DNA from: Nitrospirillum amazonense
GTDB taxonomy: Bacteria; Pseudomonadota; Alphaproteobacteria; Azospirillales; Azospirillaceae
Reading direction: 5' to 3'
NCBI RefSeq assembly: GCF_007828035.1
Contig: NZ_VITV01000010.1
Location: 62,001 to 126,000, forward strand
Length of the DNA stretch: 64,000 nucleotides
The notes beneath the pieces are model-generated. The model saw only the letters and a program-made list of their open reading frames with translations. It had not been told where the DNA came from and did no database searches. This document shows positions 34,489 to 43,328 of the stretch, one piece after another (within the stretch, counting starts at the first letter, position 1; each line of letters begins with the position of its first letter). The translations under genes were made by a program, and so were the position numbers.

Positions 34489-35388
34489 TCAGCCGTAGGT
34501 CGCGCGCATGAAATCGGTGAAGACGCGCAGCGGCAGGGGCGTATGCCGCTGCTTGGGATAGCACAGGAAAAACCCGGGGAAGGCGCCCGACCATTCCTCC
34601 AGGATGGGCACCAGCCGGCCGTCCTGGACATAGGGCAGGATGCGGTCCTCCAGCCATAGGGCGATGCCCACGCCCTGCAGGGCCGCGGCCAGCACCATGC
34701 TGCGGTCGGTGACGATGATGGGGCCCTTCACCGCGACGGAGAACCAGTCGCCGCCAGGTTCCTGGAATTCCCAATGGTAAATGCGGCCCGTCTCCGTCCA
34801 GCGCCAGTTGATGCAGGCGTGGTCCAGCAGGTCGCGCGGATGCTGCGGCACGCCGTGGCGGGCCAGGTATTCTGGGGTGGCGACGGCCACCTGGCGCAAA
34901 CTGCCGCCCAGCTTGATGGCCACCATGTCGTCGGAGATCATCTCGCCCAGGCGGATGCCGGCGTCGTACCCTTCCGCCACGATGTCGCGCACCACGTCAT
35001 CCACCGTGGTGTCCAGGACGATGTCGGGATAGGCGCGGTGGAAATCCCCCAGGATGGGCGCCAGGAACCGCTCCGCCCCGACGCGGGAGGAGGTCAGGCG
35101 CAGGGTGCCGGCCGGCCGCTCACGCAGGTCGTTCACGTCGGCGACGGCGGCCTCCAGTTCCTCCAGCACCGGCTTCAGGCGGGCATAGAGGCGCGAACCG
35201 GCATCGGTGACGGAAACGCTGCGCGTGGTGCGGTTCAGCAGGCGCACACCCAGCCGCGCCTCCAAACCCCGGATGGTCTGGCTAAGCGCCGAGGGGGAGA
35301 CGCTCAACTGCACCGCCGCCCGCGCGAAGGTGCCATAGGCCACGATGGTGGCGAACGCGCGCAGATCCGCGAACTCACTGCCCCGCAT
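34489..35388 (-). CDS. LysR family transcriptional regulator, 299 aa
   Basis: The HTH region comprises LRAFATIVAYGTFARAA and LSVSPSALSQTIRGLEARLG (residues 9-46), followed by RLLNRTTRSVSVTDAG and a full co-inducer domain to residue 299. Unlike the usual divergent layout it lies upstream of, and on the same strand as, the SDR gene. It may control that gene from the 144-nt gap, or the MocR gene on the other side. No strong palindrome was found in either gap. Expected length, no defects. Confidence 0.92.
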   Translation of the reverse strand: MRGSEFADLRAFATIVAYGTFARAAVQLSVSPSALSQTIRGLEARLGVRLLNRTTRSVSVTDAGSRLYARLKPVLEELEAAVADVNDLRERPAGTLRLTSSRVGAERFLAPILGDFHRAYPDIVLDTTVDDVVRDIVAEGYDAGIRLGEMISDDMVAIKLGGSLRQVAVATPEYLARHGVPQHPRDLLDHACINWRWTETGRIYHWEFQEPGGDWFSVAVKGPIIVTDRSMVLAAALQGVGIALWLEDRILPYVQDGRLVPILEEWSGAFPGFFLCYPKQRHTPLPLRVFTDFMRATYG

Positions 35389-35504
35389 TCTATCCCTTCC
35401 CCTTCAGGATCAACCGGGGACAGCTAGCATAGCGGATGGCGCCGTCGCTGTGTCAGCCGACACTACTTGATGGAAATCATGGCATAAGGCGGTTGCAGGG
35501 CTTC

Positions 35505-35542
35505 CCATGCCAATTGTCCGCATACGCATAATCCATGCAATA
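35505..35542. promoter_or_regulatory. Direct repeats upstream of the MocR-type gene
   Basis: CCATGCCAAT (35505-35514) and CCATGCAATA (35533-35542) repeat with a 28-nt period, and a related ATGGCATAA precedes them (35479-35487). MocR regulators often bind direct repeats near their own start, so these are candidate autoregulatory sites. The match is short and unproven. Confidence 0.3.
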
Positions 35543-35558
35543 AGGGCAGGCCCGCAAT

Positions 35559-36992
35559 ATGGACGGGGAGGTGACCGTGGCTGACGATGATCTGTGGAAA
35601 CCCCGTCTGGACCGCCGGGGCGGGCCGCTTTACCTGGCCATCGCCGACGCCATGGCGGCCGACATCGGCGCCGGCCGCCTGGTGCCGGGGGAACGCCTGC
35701 CTACCCAGCGGGCTTTGGCGGAGGCGCTGGGCATCGATCTCACCACCGTCACCCGCGCCTATGCCGAGGCGCGGCATCGCGGCCTGCTGTCGGGCGTGGT
35801 GGGGCGGGGCACCTTCATCTCCGACCGCGCGGCGGCGGATATGGCGCCCCTGGCCCAGGGCGACATCGACATGTCCATGAACGTGCCGCCGCAACCGCTG
35901 GCCTTGCTGCGCACCCACCTGGCGCAGGGGCTGGAGCGGTTCGTGCGGGCACCGGACCTGGGGCGCCGTCTGGGCTATCGCGCCGCGGGCGGCGGCGCGA
36001 CGGAACGCACCGCCGGGGCCGCCTGGCTGCGCCGCCGCTACATCGCCGCCGGGCTGGCGGCCAACACCAGTCCCCATGCCGACCGCGTGCTGGTGGCGCC
36101 GGGGGCGCAGGCGGCGCTGCACGCCCTCCTGTCCCTGCTGGCGCAGCGGGCCGATGTGGTGCTGGCGGAAACGCTGAGCTATCCCGGCTTCACCGCCGTC
36201 GCGGCGCGCCTGGGGCTGCGGGTGCTGGCGGTGGACTGCGATGGCGAGGGGCTGGTGCCCGATGCGGTGGCGGCCGCCTGCCGCAGCAGCGGCGCCCGCT
36301 TGCTCTACTGCACCCCCACCCACCATAACCCCACCACCGCGACGATGTCGGAAGGGCGGCGCCAGGCCCTGGCCGCCGTCATCCAGGCCCAGGGTCTGAC
36401 GGTGGTGGAGGATGACGCCTATGGCGCGCTGGCGGCCACCCCCGGCACGCCGTTGGCGGCCTTGGCGCCCGCCCAGGTATGGCACGTGGCCACCCTGTCC
36501 AAATGCCTGACGCCGGCTCTGCGCACCGCCTATGTCGCCGCGCCCGACGCCATCCAGGCGGAACGGTTCGAGGGCGTGCTGCGTACCCAGACGCAGATGC
36601 CCTCGCCCTTGGCCGCCGGCCTGGCGGCGGATTGGATCCTGGACGGCACCGCCGCCACCCTGGCGGAGGCCATCCGGGCCGAGGCGGTGACGCGCCAGCG
36701 CCTGGCGGCGGAGCTGCTGCCCCCGGGCAGCTACCAGGCCCAGCCCGACAGCCTGCACCTGTGGCTCAATTTGCCACCCGATTGGACGCCTCACGCCTTC
36801 GTCCAGCGCGCCGCCCGCACCGGCCTTACCCTGGTGGCGGGCGACGCCTTCCTCTCATCCGACACCCCGGTGCCCGCCGCTGTGCGCCTGGCCCTGGGCG
36901 CTGCCCCCGACGCGGCGTCGCTGAAGGGGGCGCTGATCCGCGTGGCTGGCCTGCTGGCGGGACCCAGGGGCGGGGCGACAGGGGTGATCTGA
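35559..36992 (+). CDS. MocR-type PLP-dependent regulator/aminotransferase, 477 aa
   Basis: It has an N-terminal GntR-type winged HTH at residues ~20-90 (LYLAIADAMAADIGAG, GERLPTQRALAEALGI and TVTRAYAEA). Residues ~110-470 are a fold-type I aminotransferase domain with the PLP lysine in TLSKCLTPALRTAYV and DDAYGAL as the pyridine-contacting Asp/Tyr segment. MocR proteins use PLP and an amino compound as signal and control neighbouring metabolic genes (for example PdxR, TauR and GabR types). Its target is not obvious here: the nearest genes are LysR (divergent) and an SDR (convergent, 2 nt away). A GTG at 35574 is a possible shorter start. Confidence 0.9.
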   Translation: MDGEVTVADDDLWKPRLDRRGGPLYLAIADAMAADIGAGRLVPGERLPTQRALAEALGIDLTTVTRAYAEARHRGLLSGVVGRGTFISDRAAADMAPLAQGDIDMSMNVPPQPLALLRTHLAQGLERFVRAPDLGRRLGYRAAGGGATERTAGAAWLRRRYIAAGLAANTSPHADRVLVAPGAQAALHALLSLLAQRADVVLAETLSYPGFTAVAARLGLRVLAVDCDGEGLVPDAVAAACRSSGARLLYCTPTHHNPTTATMSEGRRQALAAVIQAQGLTVVEDDAYGALAATPGTPLAALAPAQVWHVATLSKCLTPALRTAYVAAPDAIQAERFEGVLRTQTQMPSPLAAGLAADWILDGTAATLAEAIRAEAVTRQRLAAELLPPGSYQAQPDSLHLWLNLPPDWTPHAFVQRAARTGLTLVAGDAFLSSDTPVPAAVRLALGAAPDAASLKGALIRVAGLLAGPRGGATGVI

Positions 36993-36994
36993 CT

Positions 36995-37849
36995 TCAGCC
37001 CATGGTGCGGCCGCCATCCACCACCAGCGACTGCCCCGTCATCATGGATGAGGCGCGAGAGGCCAGGAACAGCACGGCGCTGGCGATGTCCTCGCCTGAC
37101 AGGGGGCGCTTCAGACATTGGGCGGCCAGGGTTTCGGCCAGGGCCTCGGGCGTCACCCACAGGCGCTGCTGCCGTTCCGTCATGACCCAGCCGGGCACCA
37201 CGGTGTTGACGCGGATGCCGTCGGGGCCGAACTCGCGGGCCAGCGCCCGGGTCAGGCCCGTGACGCCGGCCTTGGCGGCGACATAGGCCGGGTATCCCGC
37301 CAGGCCCAAATTATGGGCGGTGGACCCCAGGTTGACGATGGCGCCGCCGCCGGCGCGCTTCATGCCCGGCGCCACCGTCTGGGCCAGGAAGAACTGCGGG
37401 CGCAGGTTGATGGCCAGGTTGTCGTCCCACTCCGCCACCGTCATGTCGGCGGTGGCGTGGCGGTCATCGCGGGCGGCGTTGTTGACCAGCACGTCGAAGG
37501 CGCCCATCTGCGCCTCCGCCTCGCGCACCTTGGCCTGCAGCGTCTCCACGTCGCGCAGGTCGCAGCGCAGGAACAGGGGGCGCTGGCCGGTCGCGGCCTC
37601 CACCGCCTGCACCAGGTTCATGGCCGACTGCTCACGCAGGGCGATGAAGGCGACGCGGCAGCCCTGGGCCGCGAAGGCGTAGGTGAGATAGGCGCCGATG
37701 CCCGACCCCCCGCCGCTGATCAGCACGGCCTTGCCCGCCAGATCGCCATAGACGGGATAAAGATGCTGGGTGACGCCTTCCGGGGCGCCGGGCGGCGGCT
37801 CTTCCGGTGTGTCGATGGGACCGGTGGCGGTCTGGTTGCTGTCTGGCAT
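36995..37849 (-). CDS. SDR family sugar dehydrogenase candidate, 284 aa
   Basis: SDR motifs: ISGGGSGIGAYLTYAF for the cofactor, NNAARDD, the Ser in NLGSTAHN and Y-x3-K in YPAYVAAKAG, with C-terminal MTGQSLVVDGGRTMG. It is divergent from the sugar-acid operon at 38290, and a candidate operator lies between them. By pathway logic it could oxidise D-galactose (or a related aldose) to the lactone, the missing first step of the route encoded opposite. That role is inferred from position only. The N-terminal 30 residues are Pro/Gly-rich and unusual for the family. The ATG at 37849 has GGAAGG 8 nt upstream; ATGs at 37870 and 37879 lack this. Confidence 0.82.
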   Translation of the reverse strand: MPDSNQTATGPIDTPEEPPPGAPEGVTQHLYPVYGDLAGKAVLISGGGSGIGAYLTYAFAAQGCRVAFIALREQSAMNLVQAVEAATGQRPLFLRCDLRDVETLQAKVREAEAQMGAFDVLVNNAARDDRHATADMTVAEWDDNLAINLRPQFFLAQTVAPGMKRAGGGAIVNLGSTAHNLGLAGYPAYVAAKAGVTGLTRALAREFGPDGIRVNTVVPGWVMTERQQRLWVTPEALAETLAAQCLKRPLSGEDIASAVLFLASRASSMMTGQSLVVDGGRTMG

Positions 37850-38289
37850 GGGGGCGCCTTCCTTACGCATTGGGCCCATGGGCGCCCATGGGGCGTCGGG
37901 TCACGGGCGGCCGGGTCAGGAAGGATAGTTAGAGCGGTCCCACCCGGGCCGCAATTCCCCATGCCACCAAATCCCCTTTACAGAGGCTATTTTTGTCCGA
38001 TAAATCATACCAAGAACCGGAGGCTGGGCGCCGGCTCGTGGGCTCGGGCCGGCACGGTCACGATACCGCGAACCGCGCCGGAACCTCCTACCATAACGAC
38101 ATTGGGTGGGGAAACGGCGGGTGCGGGCGGCCACTGTTTGGCGCCATGCCATCAGCCGCCGCTGGCGACCGGTTGACTTGCATGCCCAGGCCACGACCAG
38201 GCCTGCGCCTTGAAGGGTCCGGCCAGCCATCACCCTACCCAGTGCCCAAGGACAGGGGCCGTTCCAGGCTCCGAGGTGGACGGTAGACG
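37850..38289. other. Control region of the sugar-acid island
   Basis: A 440-nt divergent gap. It holds the candidate promoter/operator at 37977-38010 and then about 280 nt of GC-rich leader before the dehydratase start. Several short inverted repeats occur in the leader (around 38030-38080), but none forms a convincing riboswitch or terminator, and the leader carries no credible small gene. Confidence 0.45.
37977..38010 (+). promoter_or_regulatory. Candidate sigma70 promoter overlapped by a GntR-like operator
   Basis: TTTACA (37977-37982) and GATAAA (37999-38004) are 16 nt apart and resemble -35 and -10 boxes. The imperfect palindrome GTCCGAT-AA-ATCATAC (37995-38010, outer arms GTnnGAT/ATCnnAC) covers the -10 box, the place where a FadR-family repressor would block initiation. 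The cognate regulator could be the one at 44310. Pattern only. Confidence 0.4.
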
Positions 38290-40023
38290 ATGACCGACGA
38301 CGGCAAGCGGACGTTACGCAGCGCGCACAGCTATGGAAAACTGGACCGCGACGGGTTCATCCACCGCAGCTGGATGAAGAACCAGGGCCTGCCCGGCGAC
38401 GTGTTCGACGGCCGCCCCGTCATCGGCATCTGCAACACCTGGTCGGAACTGACCCCCTGCAATTCCCACCTGCGCGAGGTGGCGGAGCATGTGAAGCGTG
38501 GCGTGTGGGAGGCCGGCGGCCTGCCGGTAGAATTCCCCGCCATGTCGCTGGGCGAGACGCAGATGCGCCCCACCGCCATGCTGTTCCGCAACCTGCTGGC
38601 CATGGAGGTCGAGGAATCGATCCGCGGCAACCCCATCGACGGCGTGGTGCTGCTGGGCGGCTGCGACAAGACCACCCCCGGCCAGATCATGGGGGCGGCC
38701 AGCGTCGACCTACCCACCATGGTCATCTCCTCCGGTCCCATGCTGAACGGCAAGTACCGCGGCAAGGACATCGGCTCGGGCACCGACGTGTGGAAGTTCA
38801 GCGAGGCGGTGCGCGCCGGCGAGATGACGCTGAAGGACTTCATGGGGGCGGAGGCCGGCATGTCCCGCTCGCCCGGTACCTGCATGACCATGGGCACCGC
38901 CTCCACCATGGCCTGCCTGATCGAGGCCATGGGCCTGTCGCTGCCCTTCAACGGCACGCTGCCGGCCATGGATGCCCGCCGCCGCGCCATGGCGCATGAG
39001 ACGGGCCGCCGCATCGTCGCCCTGGTGAAGGAAGACGTGAAGCCGTCGCGCATCCTGACCCGCGCCGCGTTCGAGAATGCCATCCGCGTGCATGCCGCCA
39101 TCGGCGGGTCCACCAACGCCGTGATCCACCTGCTGGCCCTGGCCGGCCGGCTGGGCGTTGACTTGTCGCTGGAGGACTTCGACGCCTTGAGCGCCGACAT
39201 CCCCCTGCTGGTGGACCTGCAGCCGTCCGGCCAGTACCTGATGGAGGATTTCCACTACGCCGGCGCGCTGCCGGGCCTGATGACCAAGATCAGGGACAAG
39301 CTGAACCTGGACGCCGTCACCGTCGGCGGCATGACCATCGGCGACATCGTGGCCGAGGGTGAGGTCTACAATGACGAGGTCATCCGCCCCATGGCCAACC
39401 CGGTGAAGCCCGTCTCGGGCATCTGGGTGCTGCGCGGCAACCTGGCGCCCGATGGCGCGGTGATGAAGCCCAACGCCGCCTCACCCGAGTTGCTGACCCA
39501 TCGCGGCCGCGCCGTGGTGTTCGACACCATCGAGGATTTCAAGGCCCGCATCGACGATCCGGCGCTGGAAGTGGACGAAACCTCCATGCTGGTATTGCGC
39601 GGCTGTGGCCCGAAGGGGTATCCCGGCATGCCGGAAGTGGGCAACATGCCCCTGCCGCCCAAGCTGCTGGCCAAGGGGGTCAAGGACATGGTGCGCATCT
39701 CCGACGCCCGCATGAGCGGCACGGCCTTCGGCACCGTGGTGCTGCACGTGGCACCGGAATCCACCGCCGGCGGCCCGCTGGCCCTGGTGCGCACCGGCGA
39801 TGAGATCGAGCTGAACGGCCCCAACCGCAGCCTGAGCCTGCTGGTGGATGAGGCCGAGCTGGCCCGCCGCCGGGCCGAACTGGCCGCCCAGCCCGCCGCC
39901 CCCGTCCCGGCGCGCGGCTACTACCGCCTGCATGTCGAGCATGTGATGCAGGCCGACAAGGGCTGCGACCTGGACTTCCTGGTGGGCGCCAGCGGCGACC
40001 GCGTCACGCGGGAGTCGCACTGA
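38290..40023 (+). CDS. IlvD/Edd family sugar-acid dehydratase (galactonate/arabinonate type), 577 aa
   Basis: A full-length dehydratase with Fe-S ligand cysteines in GICNTWSELTPCN (near residue 56), GGCDKTTPG (near 126) and GTCMTMGTAST (near 199). The C-terminal SDARMSGTAFG is the family signature. The sequence belongs to the sugar-acid branch (577 aa, HRSWMKNQG start) rather than to dihydroxyacid dehydratase. With a KDGal kinase and KDPGal aldolase directly downstream it should convert D-galactonate (or a close aldonate) to 2-keto-3-deoxygalactonate. This replaces the enolase-superfamily DgoD found in E. coli. L-arabinonate or D-fuconate side activity is common in this branch. Confidence 0.9.
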   Translation: MTDDGKRTLRSAHSYGKLDRDGFIHRSWMKNQGLPGDVFDGRPVIGICNTWSELTPCNSHLREVAEHVKRGVWEAGGLPVEFPAMSLGETQMRPTAMLFRNLLAMEVEESIRGNPIDGVVLLGGCDKTTPGQIMGAASVDLPTMVISSGPMLNGKYRGKDIGSGTDVWKFSEAVRAGEMTLKDFMGAEAGMSRSPGTCMTMGTASTMACLIEAMGLSLPFNGTLPAMDARRRAMAHETGRRIVALVKEDVKPSRILTRAAFENAIRVHAAIGGSTNAVIHLLALAGRLGVDLSLEDFDALSADIPLLVDLQPSGQYLMEDFHYAGALPGLMTKIRDKLNLDAVTVGGMTIGDIVAEGEVYNDEVIRPMANPVKPVSGIWVLRGNLAPDGAVMKPNAASPELLTHRGRAVVFDTIEDFKARIDDPALEVDETSMLVLRGCGPKGYPGMPEVGNMPLPPKLLAKGVKDMVRISDARMSGTAFGTVVLHVAPESTAGGPLALVRTGDEIELNGPNRSLSLLVDEAELARRRAELAAQPAAPVPARGYYRLHVEHVMQADKGCDLDFLVGASGDRVTRESH

Positions 40024-40024
40024 C

Positions 40025-40969
40025 ATGGCGGCACCCGTCTTCATCGCCGGCGACTGGGGCACCAGCAACCTGCGCCTGTCGCTGGTTGACGCGGACGGCG
40101 CCGTGCTGGACACCCGCACCGGCCCCGGGGCCGCCGCCGTGCCGGCGGGCGGCTTCCCGGACACGGTGCGCGGCTTGCTGGCCGACTGGGATGCCGCCCA
40201 TGGCCGCCTGCCCCTGCTGCTGTGCGGCATGGTGGGGTCCACCCTCGGCTGGGTGGAGGTGCCCTACGCCGCCGCCCCGGCGGGGGCGGGGGAGATCGCC
40301 GGGCATCTGCACCGCATCGACCTGCCGTTCGAAGGTGAGGGGGGCCGGCCGGTCTATGTCGCGCCGGGCGTGAAGGGCACCAACCTGCAGGGGGCCCCCG
40401 ACGTCATGCGGGGGGAGGAAACCCAGGTGCTGGGTGCCCTGATCACCCATCCGGATCTCGCCACCGGCGACCACCTGCTGTGCCTGCCCGGCACCCATTC
40501 CAAATGGGTGGACCTGTCGGACGGCCGCATCACCGGCTTCACCACCGCCATGTCGGGCGAGATCTACGCCCTCTTGTCCAAGCACAGCACCCTGGCGCGC
40601 GGGGCTGCCGACTGGGACGGCACGCCGGACGCCGGTTTCCACCAGGGCCTGGCCCGGGTGGCGGAGGCGGGCGCCGACGTCCTGCACCTGCTGTTCGAAA
40701 CCCGCGCCCGGCAGATGGCGGGTCTGCTGAGTCCTAAGGACGCCTTGGGCTTCCTGTCCGGCCTGGTCATCGGCGGCGACGTGGCCGCCACGCTGGCCCG
40801 GCACCGGGCGCTGGGCAGGCCGGCGCCCACGCGGGTGGTCCTGGTCGGCGCCCCGGCGCTGAACACCCTATATACCCTGGCATTGGCCAGCCACGGCGTG
40901 ACCGCCCTGGCGCTGAACGGCGCCGAGCAATCCACCGCCGGCCTGCTGGCCTATTTCCGCCGCCTCTGA
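40025..40969 (+). CDS. dgoK: 2-dehydro-3-deoxygalactonokinase, 314 aa
   Basis: The DgoK family is recognised by FIAGDWGTSNLRLSLVD at the N-terminus (phosphate loop of the ASKHA-like fold), GMVGSTLGWVEVPY, VPGVKG-like APGVKGTN, and LPGTHSKWV followed by GFTTAMSGEIYALL. The enzyme phosphorylates 2-keto-3-deoxygalactonate at C6. It starts 1 nt after the dehydratase stop and lies 40 nt before the aldolase, so the three are one transcript. Length matches the family (about 300 aa), with no apparent defects. Confidence 0.93.
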   Translation: MAAPVFIAGDWGTSNLRLSLVDADGAVLDTRTGPGAAAVPAGGFPDTVRGLLADWDAAHGRLPLLLCGMVGSTLGWVEVPYAAAPAGAGEIAGHLHRIDLPFEGEGGRPVYVAPGVKGTNLQGAPDVMRGEETQVLGALITHPDLATGDHLLCLPGTHSKWVDLSDGRITGFTTAMSGEIYALLSKHSTLARGAADWDGTPDAGFHQGLARVAEAGADVLHLLFETRARQMAGLLSPKDALGFLSGLVIGGDVAATLARHRALGRPAPTRVVLVGAPALNTLYTLALASHGVTALALNGAEQSTAGLLAYFRRL

Positions 40970-41002
40970 AGGGCCGCCTGTGAAGGGCCCGCCTGTTAAG
41001 GA
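40959..41002 (+). repeat. Three tandem near-copies of a 14-15-nt unit
   Basis: The unit GCCGCCTsTGAAGGG occurs at 40959-40973 and 40973-40987 and in altered form at 40987-41001, spanning the dgoK stop and the aldolase RBS. Slippage duplication is the simplest cause. It places two extra stop codons after the dgoK stop and repeats the AAGG Shine-Dalgarno-like core. Confidence 0.5.
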
Positions 41003-41009
41003 ACGCGTC

Positions 41010-41639
41010 ATGACCGAAGCCTGGTTGAAGCATATGCCCGTGGTGGCCATCCTGCGCGGGGTGACGCCCGATGAGGTGGTGGCCGTGGCCCGCACCCTGC
41101 ACGACGCGGGCATCCGCGCCATCGAGGTGCCGCTGAACTCGCCGGAGCCGTTGCGCAGCATCGAGCGGCTGGTGCAGACCTTCGGCGACGATTGCCTGGT
41201 GGGGGCGGGCACCGTGCTGTCGCCGGACAAGGTGGACGCGGTGCGCGCTGTGGGCGGCCAGCTGATCGTGTCGCCCAACGTCGATGTCTCCGTCATCGCC
41301 CGCACCGTGGCGCTGGACATGGTGTCCATGCCCGGCTTCTCGACCGGGACCGAGGCCTTCGCCGCCATCGGCGCCGGCGCCCGCTACCTGAAGCTGTTCC
41401 CGGCCAGCAGCCACGCCCCAGGCCATGTGAAGGCGCTGAAGGCCGTGCTGCCGGCCGACGTCGCCGTCTACGCGGTGGGCGGTGTCACCGCCGCCAACCT
41501 GCAGCCTTGGGTGGACGCCGGCGTCACCGGATTCGGTTCCGGCGGCGACCTGTACAAGCCGGGCGTGGATCTGGGCCAGATGGCGGAACGCGCCGCCGGC
41601 CTGGTGGCCGCCGTGCGCGCCGCGCTGAAGCTTTCGTAA
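41010..41639 (+). CDS. dgoA: 2-dehydro-3-deoxy-6-phosphogalactonate aldolase, 209 aa
   Basis: A class I KDPG/KDPGal aldolase. VVAILRGVTPDE carries the conserved Arg region. EVPLNSPEPLRSI holds the Glu and the NSP motif that separates KDPGal aldolases from KDPG aldolases, and LKLFPAS has the Schiff-base lysine. GGVTAANLQPWVDAGVTGFG forms the phosphate site. It splits KDPGal to pyruvate and glyceraldehyde-3-phosphate. The ATG at 41010 follows AAGGAA; an upstream frame start adds ten residues that overlap the repeat. Directly downstream lies the triple-hairpin element and the transporter. Confidence 0.93.
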   Translation: MTEAWLKHMPVVAILRGVTPDEVVAVARTLHDAGIRAIEVPLNSPEPLRSIERLVQTFGDDCLVGAGTVLSPDKVDAVRAVGGQLIVSPNVDVSVIARTVALDMVSMPGFSTGTEAFAAIGAGARYLKLFPASSHAPGHVKALKAVLPADVAVYAVGGVTAANLQPWVDAGVTGFGSGGDLYKPGVDLGQMAERAAGLVAAVRAALKLS

Positions 41640-41656
41640 AGTCTGATACTGAGGAC

Positions 41657-41714
41657 CCGCCACCGACCCTCGGTGGCGGTGGGACGCGGCCCGCGTCCGC
41701 CGGACGTTTCCGGC
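41657..41714 (+). promoter_or_regulatory. Triple perfect-hairpin intercistronic element
   Basis: Three successive perfect inverted repeats: 41657-41679 (10-bp stem, CCC loop), 41682-41698 (7-bp stem, GCC loop) and 41699-41714 (6-bp stem, CGTT loop). No U-tract follows, and the transporter gene starts 48 nt later on the same strand. It looks like an mRNA stabiliser or attenuator separating enzyme and transporter expression. Confidence 0.6.
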
Positions 41715-41761
41715 GACTGAGGGGGCCTTGAAAGGCCAAATAACATAAGGGGGGTACGCCG

Positions 41762-43327
41762 ATGGGTTTGGCGACGCTTGATATCGCGGTGCTGGGGTTC
41801 TACGCCGTGTTCATTTTCCTGCTGGCCCAGTGGGTGTCGCGGGAAAAGGTCGGCCATGAGAAGAACGCCAAGGATTATTTCCTGGCCGGCCGCTCGCTGC
41901 CCTGGTGGGCCATCGGCGCCTCCCTCATCGCCGCCAACATCTCGGCGGAGCAGATCATCGGCATGGCGGGCTCGGGCTACGCCATCGGCCTCGCCATCTC
42001 CTGCTATGAATGGATGGCGGCGCTGACCCTGATCATCGTGGGCAAGTACTTCCTGCCCATCTTCCTGGAAAACCAGATCTACACCATGCCCCAGTTCCTG
42101 GAGCAGCGGTACGGTCCCAGCGTGCGCCTGACGCTGGCCGTGTTCTGGCTGGGCGTCTACGTCTTCGTCAACCTGGCCTCCATCCTGTGGCTGGGCTCCA
42201 TCGCCGTGCACGCGGTGGCGGGGGTGGACCAGATGTACGCCCTGATCGCGCTCGGCCTGTTCGCCTGCGCCTATTCCCTCTTCGGCGGGCTGAAGGCGGT
42301 GGCGCTGACCGACATCGTGCAGGTGGGCCTGCTGGTCATGGGCGGGCTGATCATCAGTTACTTGGCCCTGAACCAGATCGCGGACGGCCAGGGCGTGGTG
42401 GCCGGCTTCCACCAGCTGGCGGCCAATGTGCCGGAGAAGTTCAAGCTGATCCTGACCAAGGACAGCCCCTTCTACAAGGACCTGCCCGGCATCTCCGTCC
42501 TGGTGGGCGGCCTGTGGGTCATGAACGTGTCCTACTGGGGCTTCAATCAGTACATCATCCAGCGCGCCCTGGCCGCCAAGTCGGTACGCGAGGCGCAGCG
42601 CGGCGTGGTGTTCGCGGCCTTCCTGAAGCTGCTGATGCCGGTCATCATCGTGCTGCCGGGCCTGGCCGCCGTGATGCTGATCCCCAACCTGCCGGTGCCC
42701 GACCAGGCCTACCCGGAACTGATGAAGATGCTGCCCACGGGCCTGAAGGGCCTGGTGTTCGCGGCCCTGGTCGCGGCCATCGTCGCGTCGCTGGCGTCCA
42801 AGATCAACAGCGTGGCCACCATCTTCACCCTGGACCTCTACGCCCACATCAAGACGAACGCGTCCCAGCACCATCTGGTGGCCGTAGGCCGCATCGTCAG
42901 CGTGGTGGCTGTGCTGATCGGCATCGTGGTGGCGAAGCCCTTGCTGGGCAACTTCGACCAGGCCTTCCAGTACATTCAGGAATTCACCGGCTTCTTCACG
43001 CCCGGCATCTGCGTCATCTTCCTGCTGGGCATGTTCTGGGCCCGCGCCAGCGCCGCCGGCGCCCTGACGGCCGCCATCGGGTCCGCCGTGCTGTCGCTGG
43101 CCTTCAAGATCTGGCTGCCGGAACTGCCCTTCATGGACCGCGTGGGCGTCGTGTTCCTGCTGTGCCTGGCCGGCGCGGTGCTGGTGTCGCTGGCGGCCCC
43201 GGCCGCCATCCCGGGCCAGATCAAGGTCAAGCTGAAGGGCATCGACTATTCCACCACCACCGGCTTCAACATCGCGGCCTTGGTGGTGCTGGTGGTCCTG
43301 TCCGCCCTCTACATCACCTGGTGGTAA
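41762..43327 (+). CDS. Sodium/sugar symporter, SSS family (vSGLT-like), 521 aa
   Basis: About 13-14 membrane helices with the SSS signatures KDYFLAGRSLPWWAIGASLIAANIS (helix 1, Na2-site region; the first half KDYFLAGRSLPWW is diagnostic) and GGLKAVALTDIVQ. SKINSVATIFTLDLY in helix 8-9 has the Ser/Thr of the Na+ site. The closest relatives I know are galactose/glucose transporters like Vibrio SGLT. Its place in the operon makes galactose or another aldose the likely substrate. A strong RBS (AAGGGGGG) precedes the ATG, and the lactonase gene starts one base after its stop. Confidence 0.92.
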   Translation: MGLATLDIAVLGFYAVFIFLLAQWVSREKVGHEKNAKDYFLAGRSLPWWAIGASLIAANISAEQIIGMAGSGYAIGLAISCYEWMAALTLIIVGKYFLPIFLENQIYTMPQFLEQRYGPSVRLTLAVFWLGVYVFVNLASILWLGSIAVHAVAGVDQMYALIALGLFACAYSLFGGLKAVALTDIVQVGLLVMGGLIISYLALNQIADGQGVVAGFHQLAANVPEKFKLILTKDSPFYKDLPGISVLVGGLWVMNVSYWGFNQYIIQRALAAKSVREAQRGVVFAAFLKLLMPVIIVLPGLAAVMLIPNLPVPDQAYPELMKMLPTGLKGLVFAALVAAIVASLASKINSVATIFTLDLYAHIKTNASQHHLVAVGRIVSVVAVLIGIVVAKPLLGNFDQAFQYIQEFTGFFTPGICVIFLLGMFWARASAAGALTAAIGSAVLSLAFKIWLPELPFMDRVGVVFLLCLAGAVLVSLAAPAAIPGQIKVKLKGIDYSTTTGFNIAALVVLVVLSALYITWW

Positions 43328-43328
43328 A

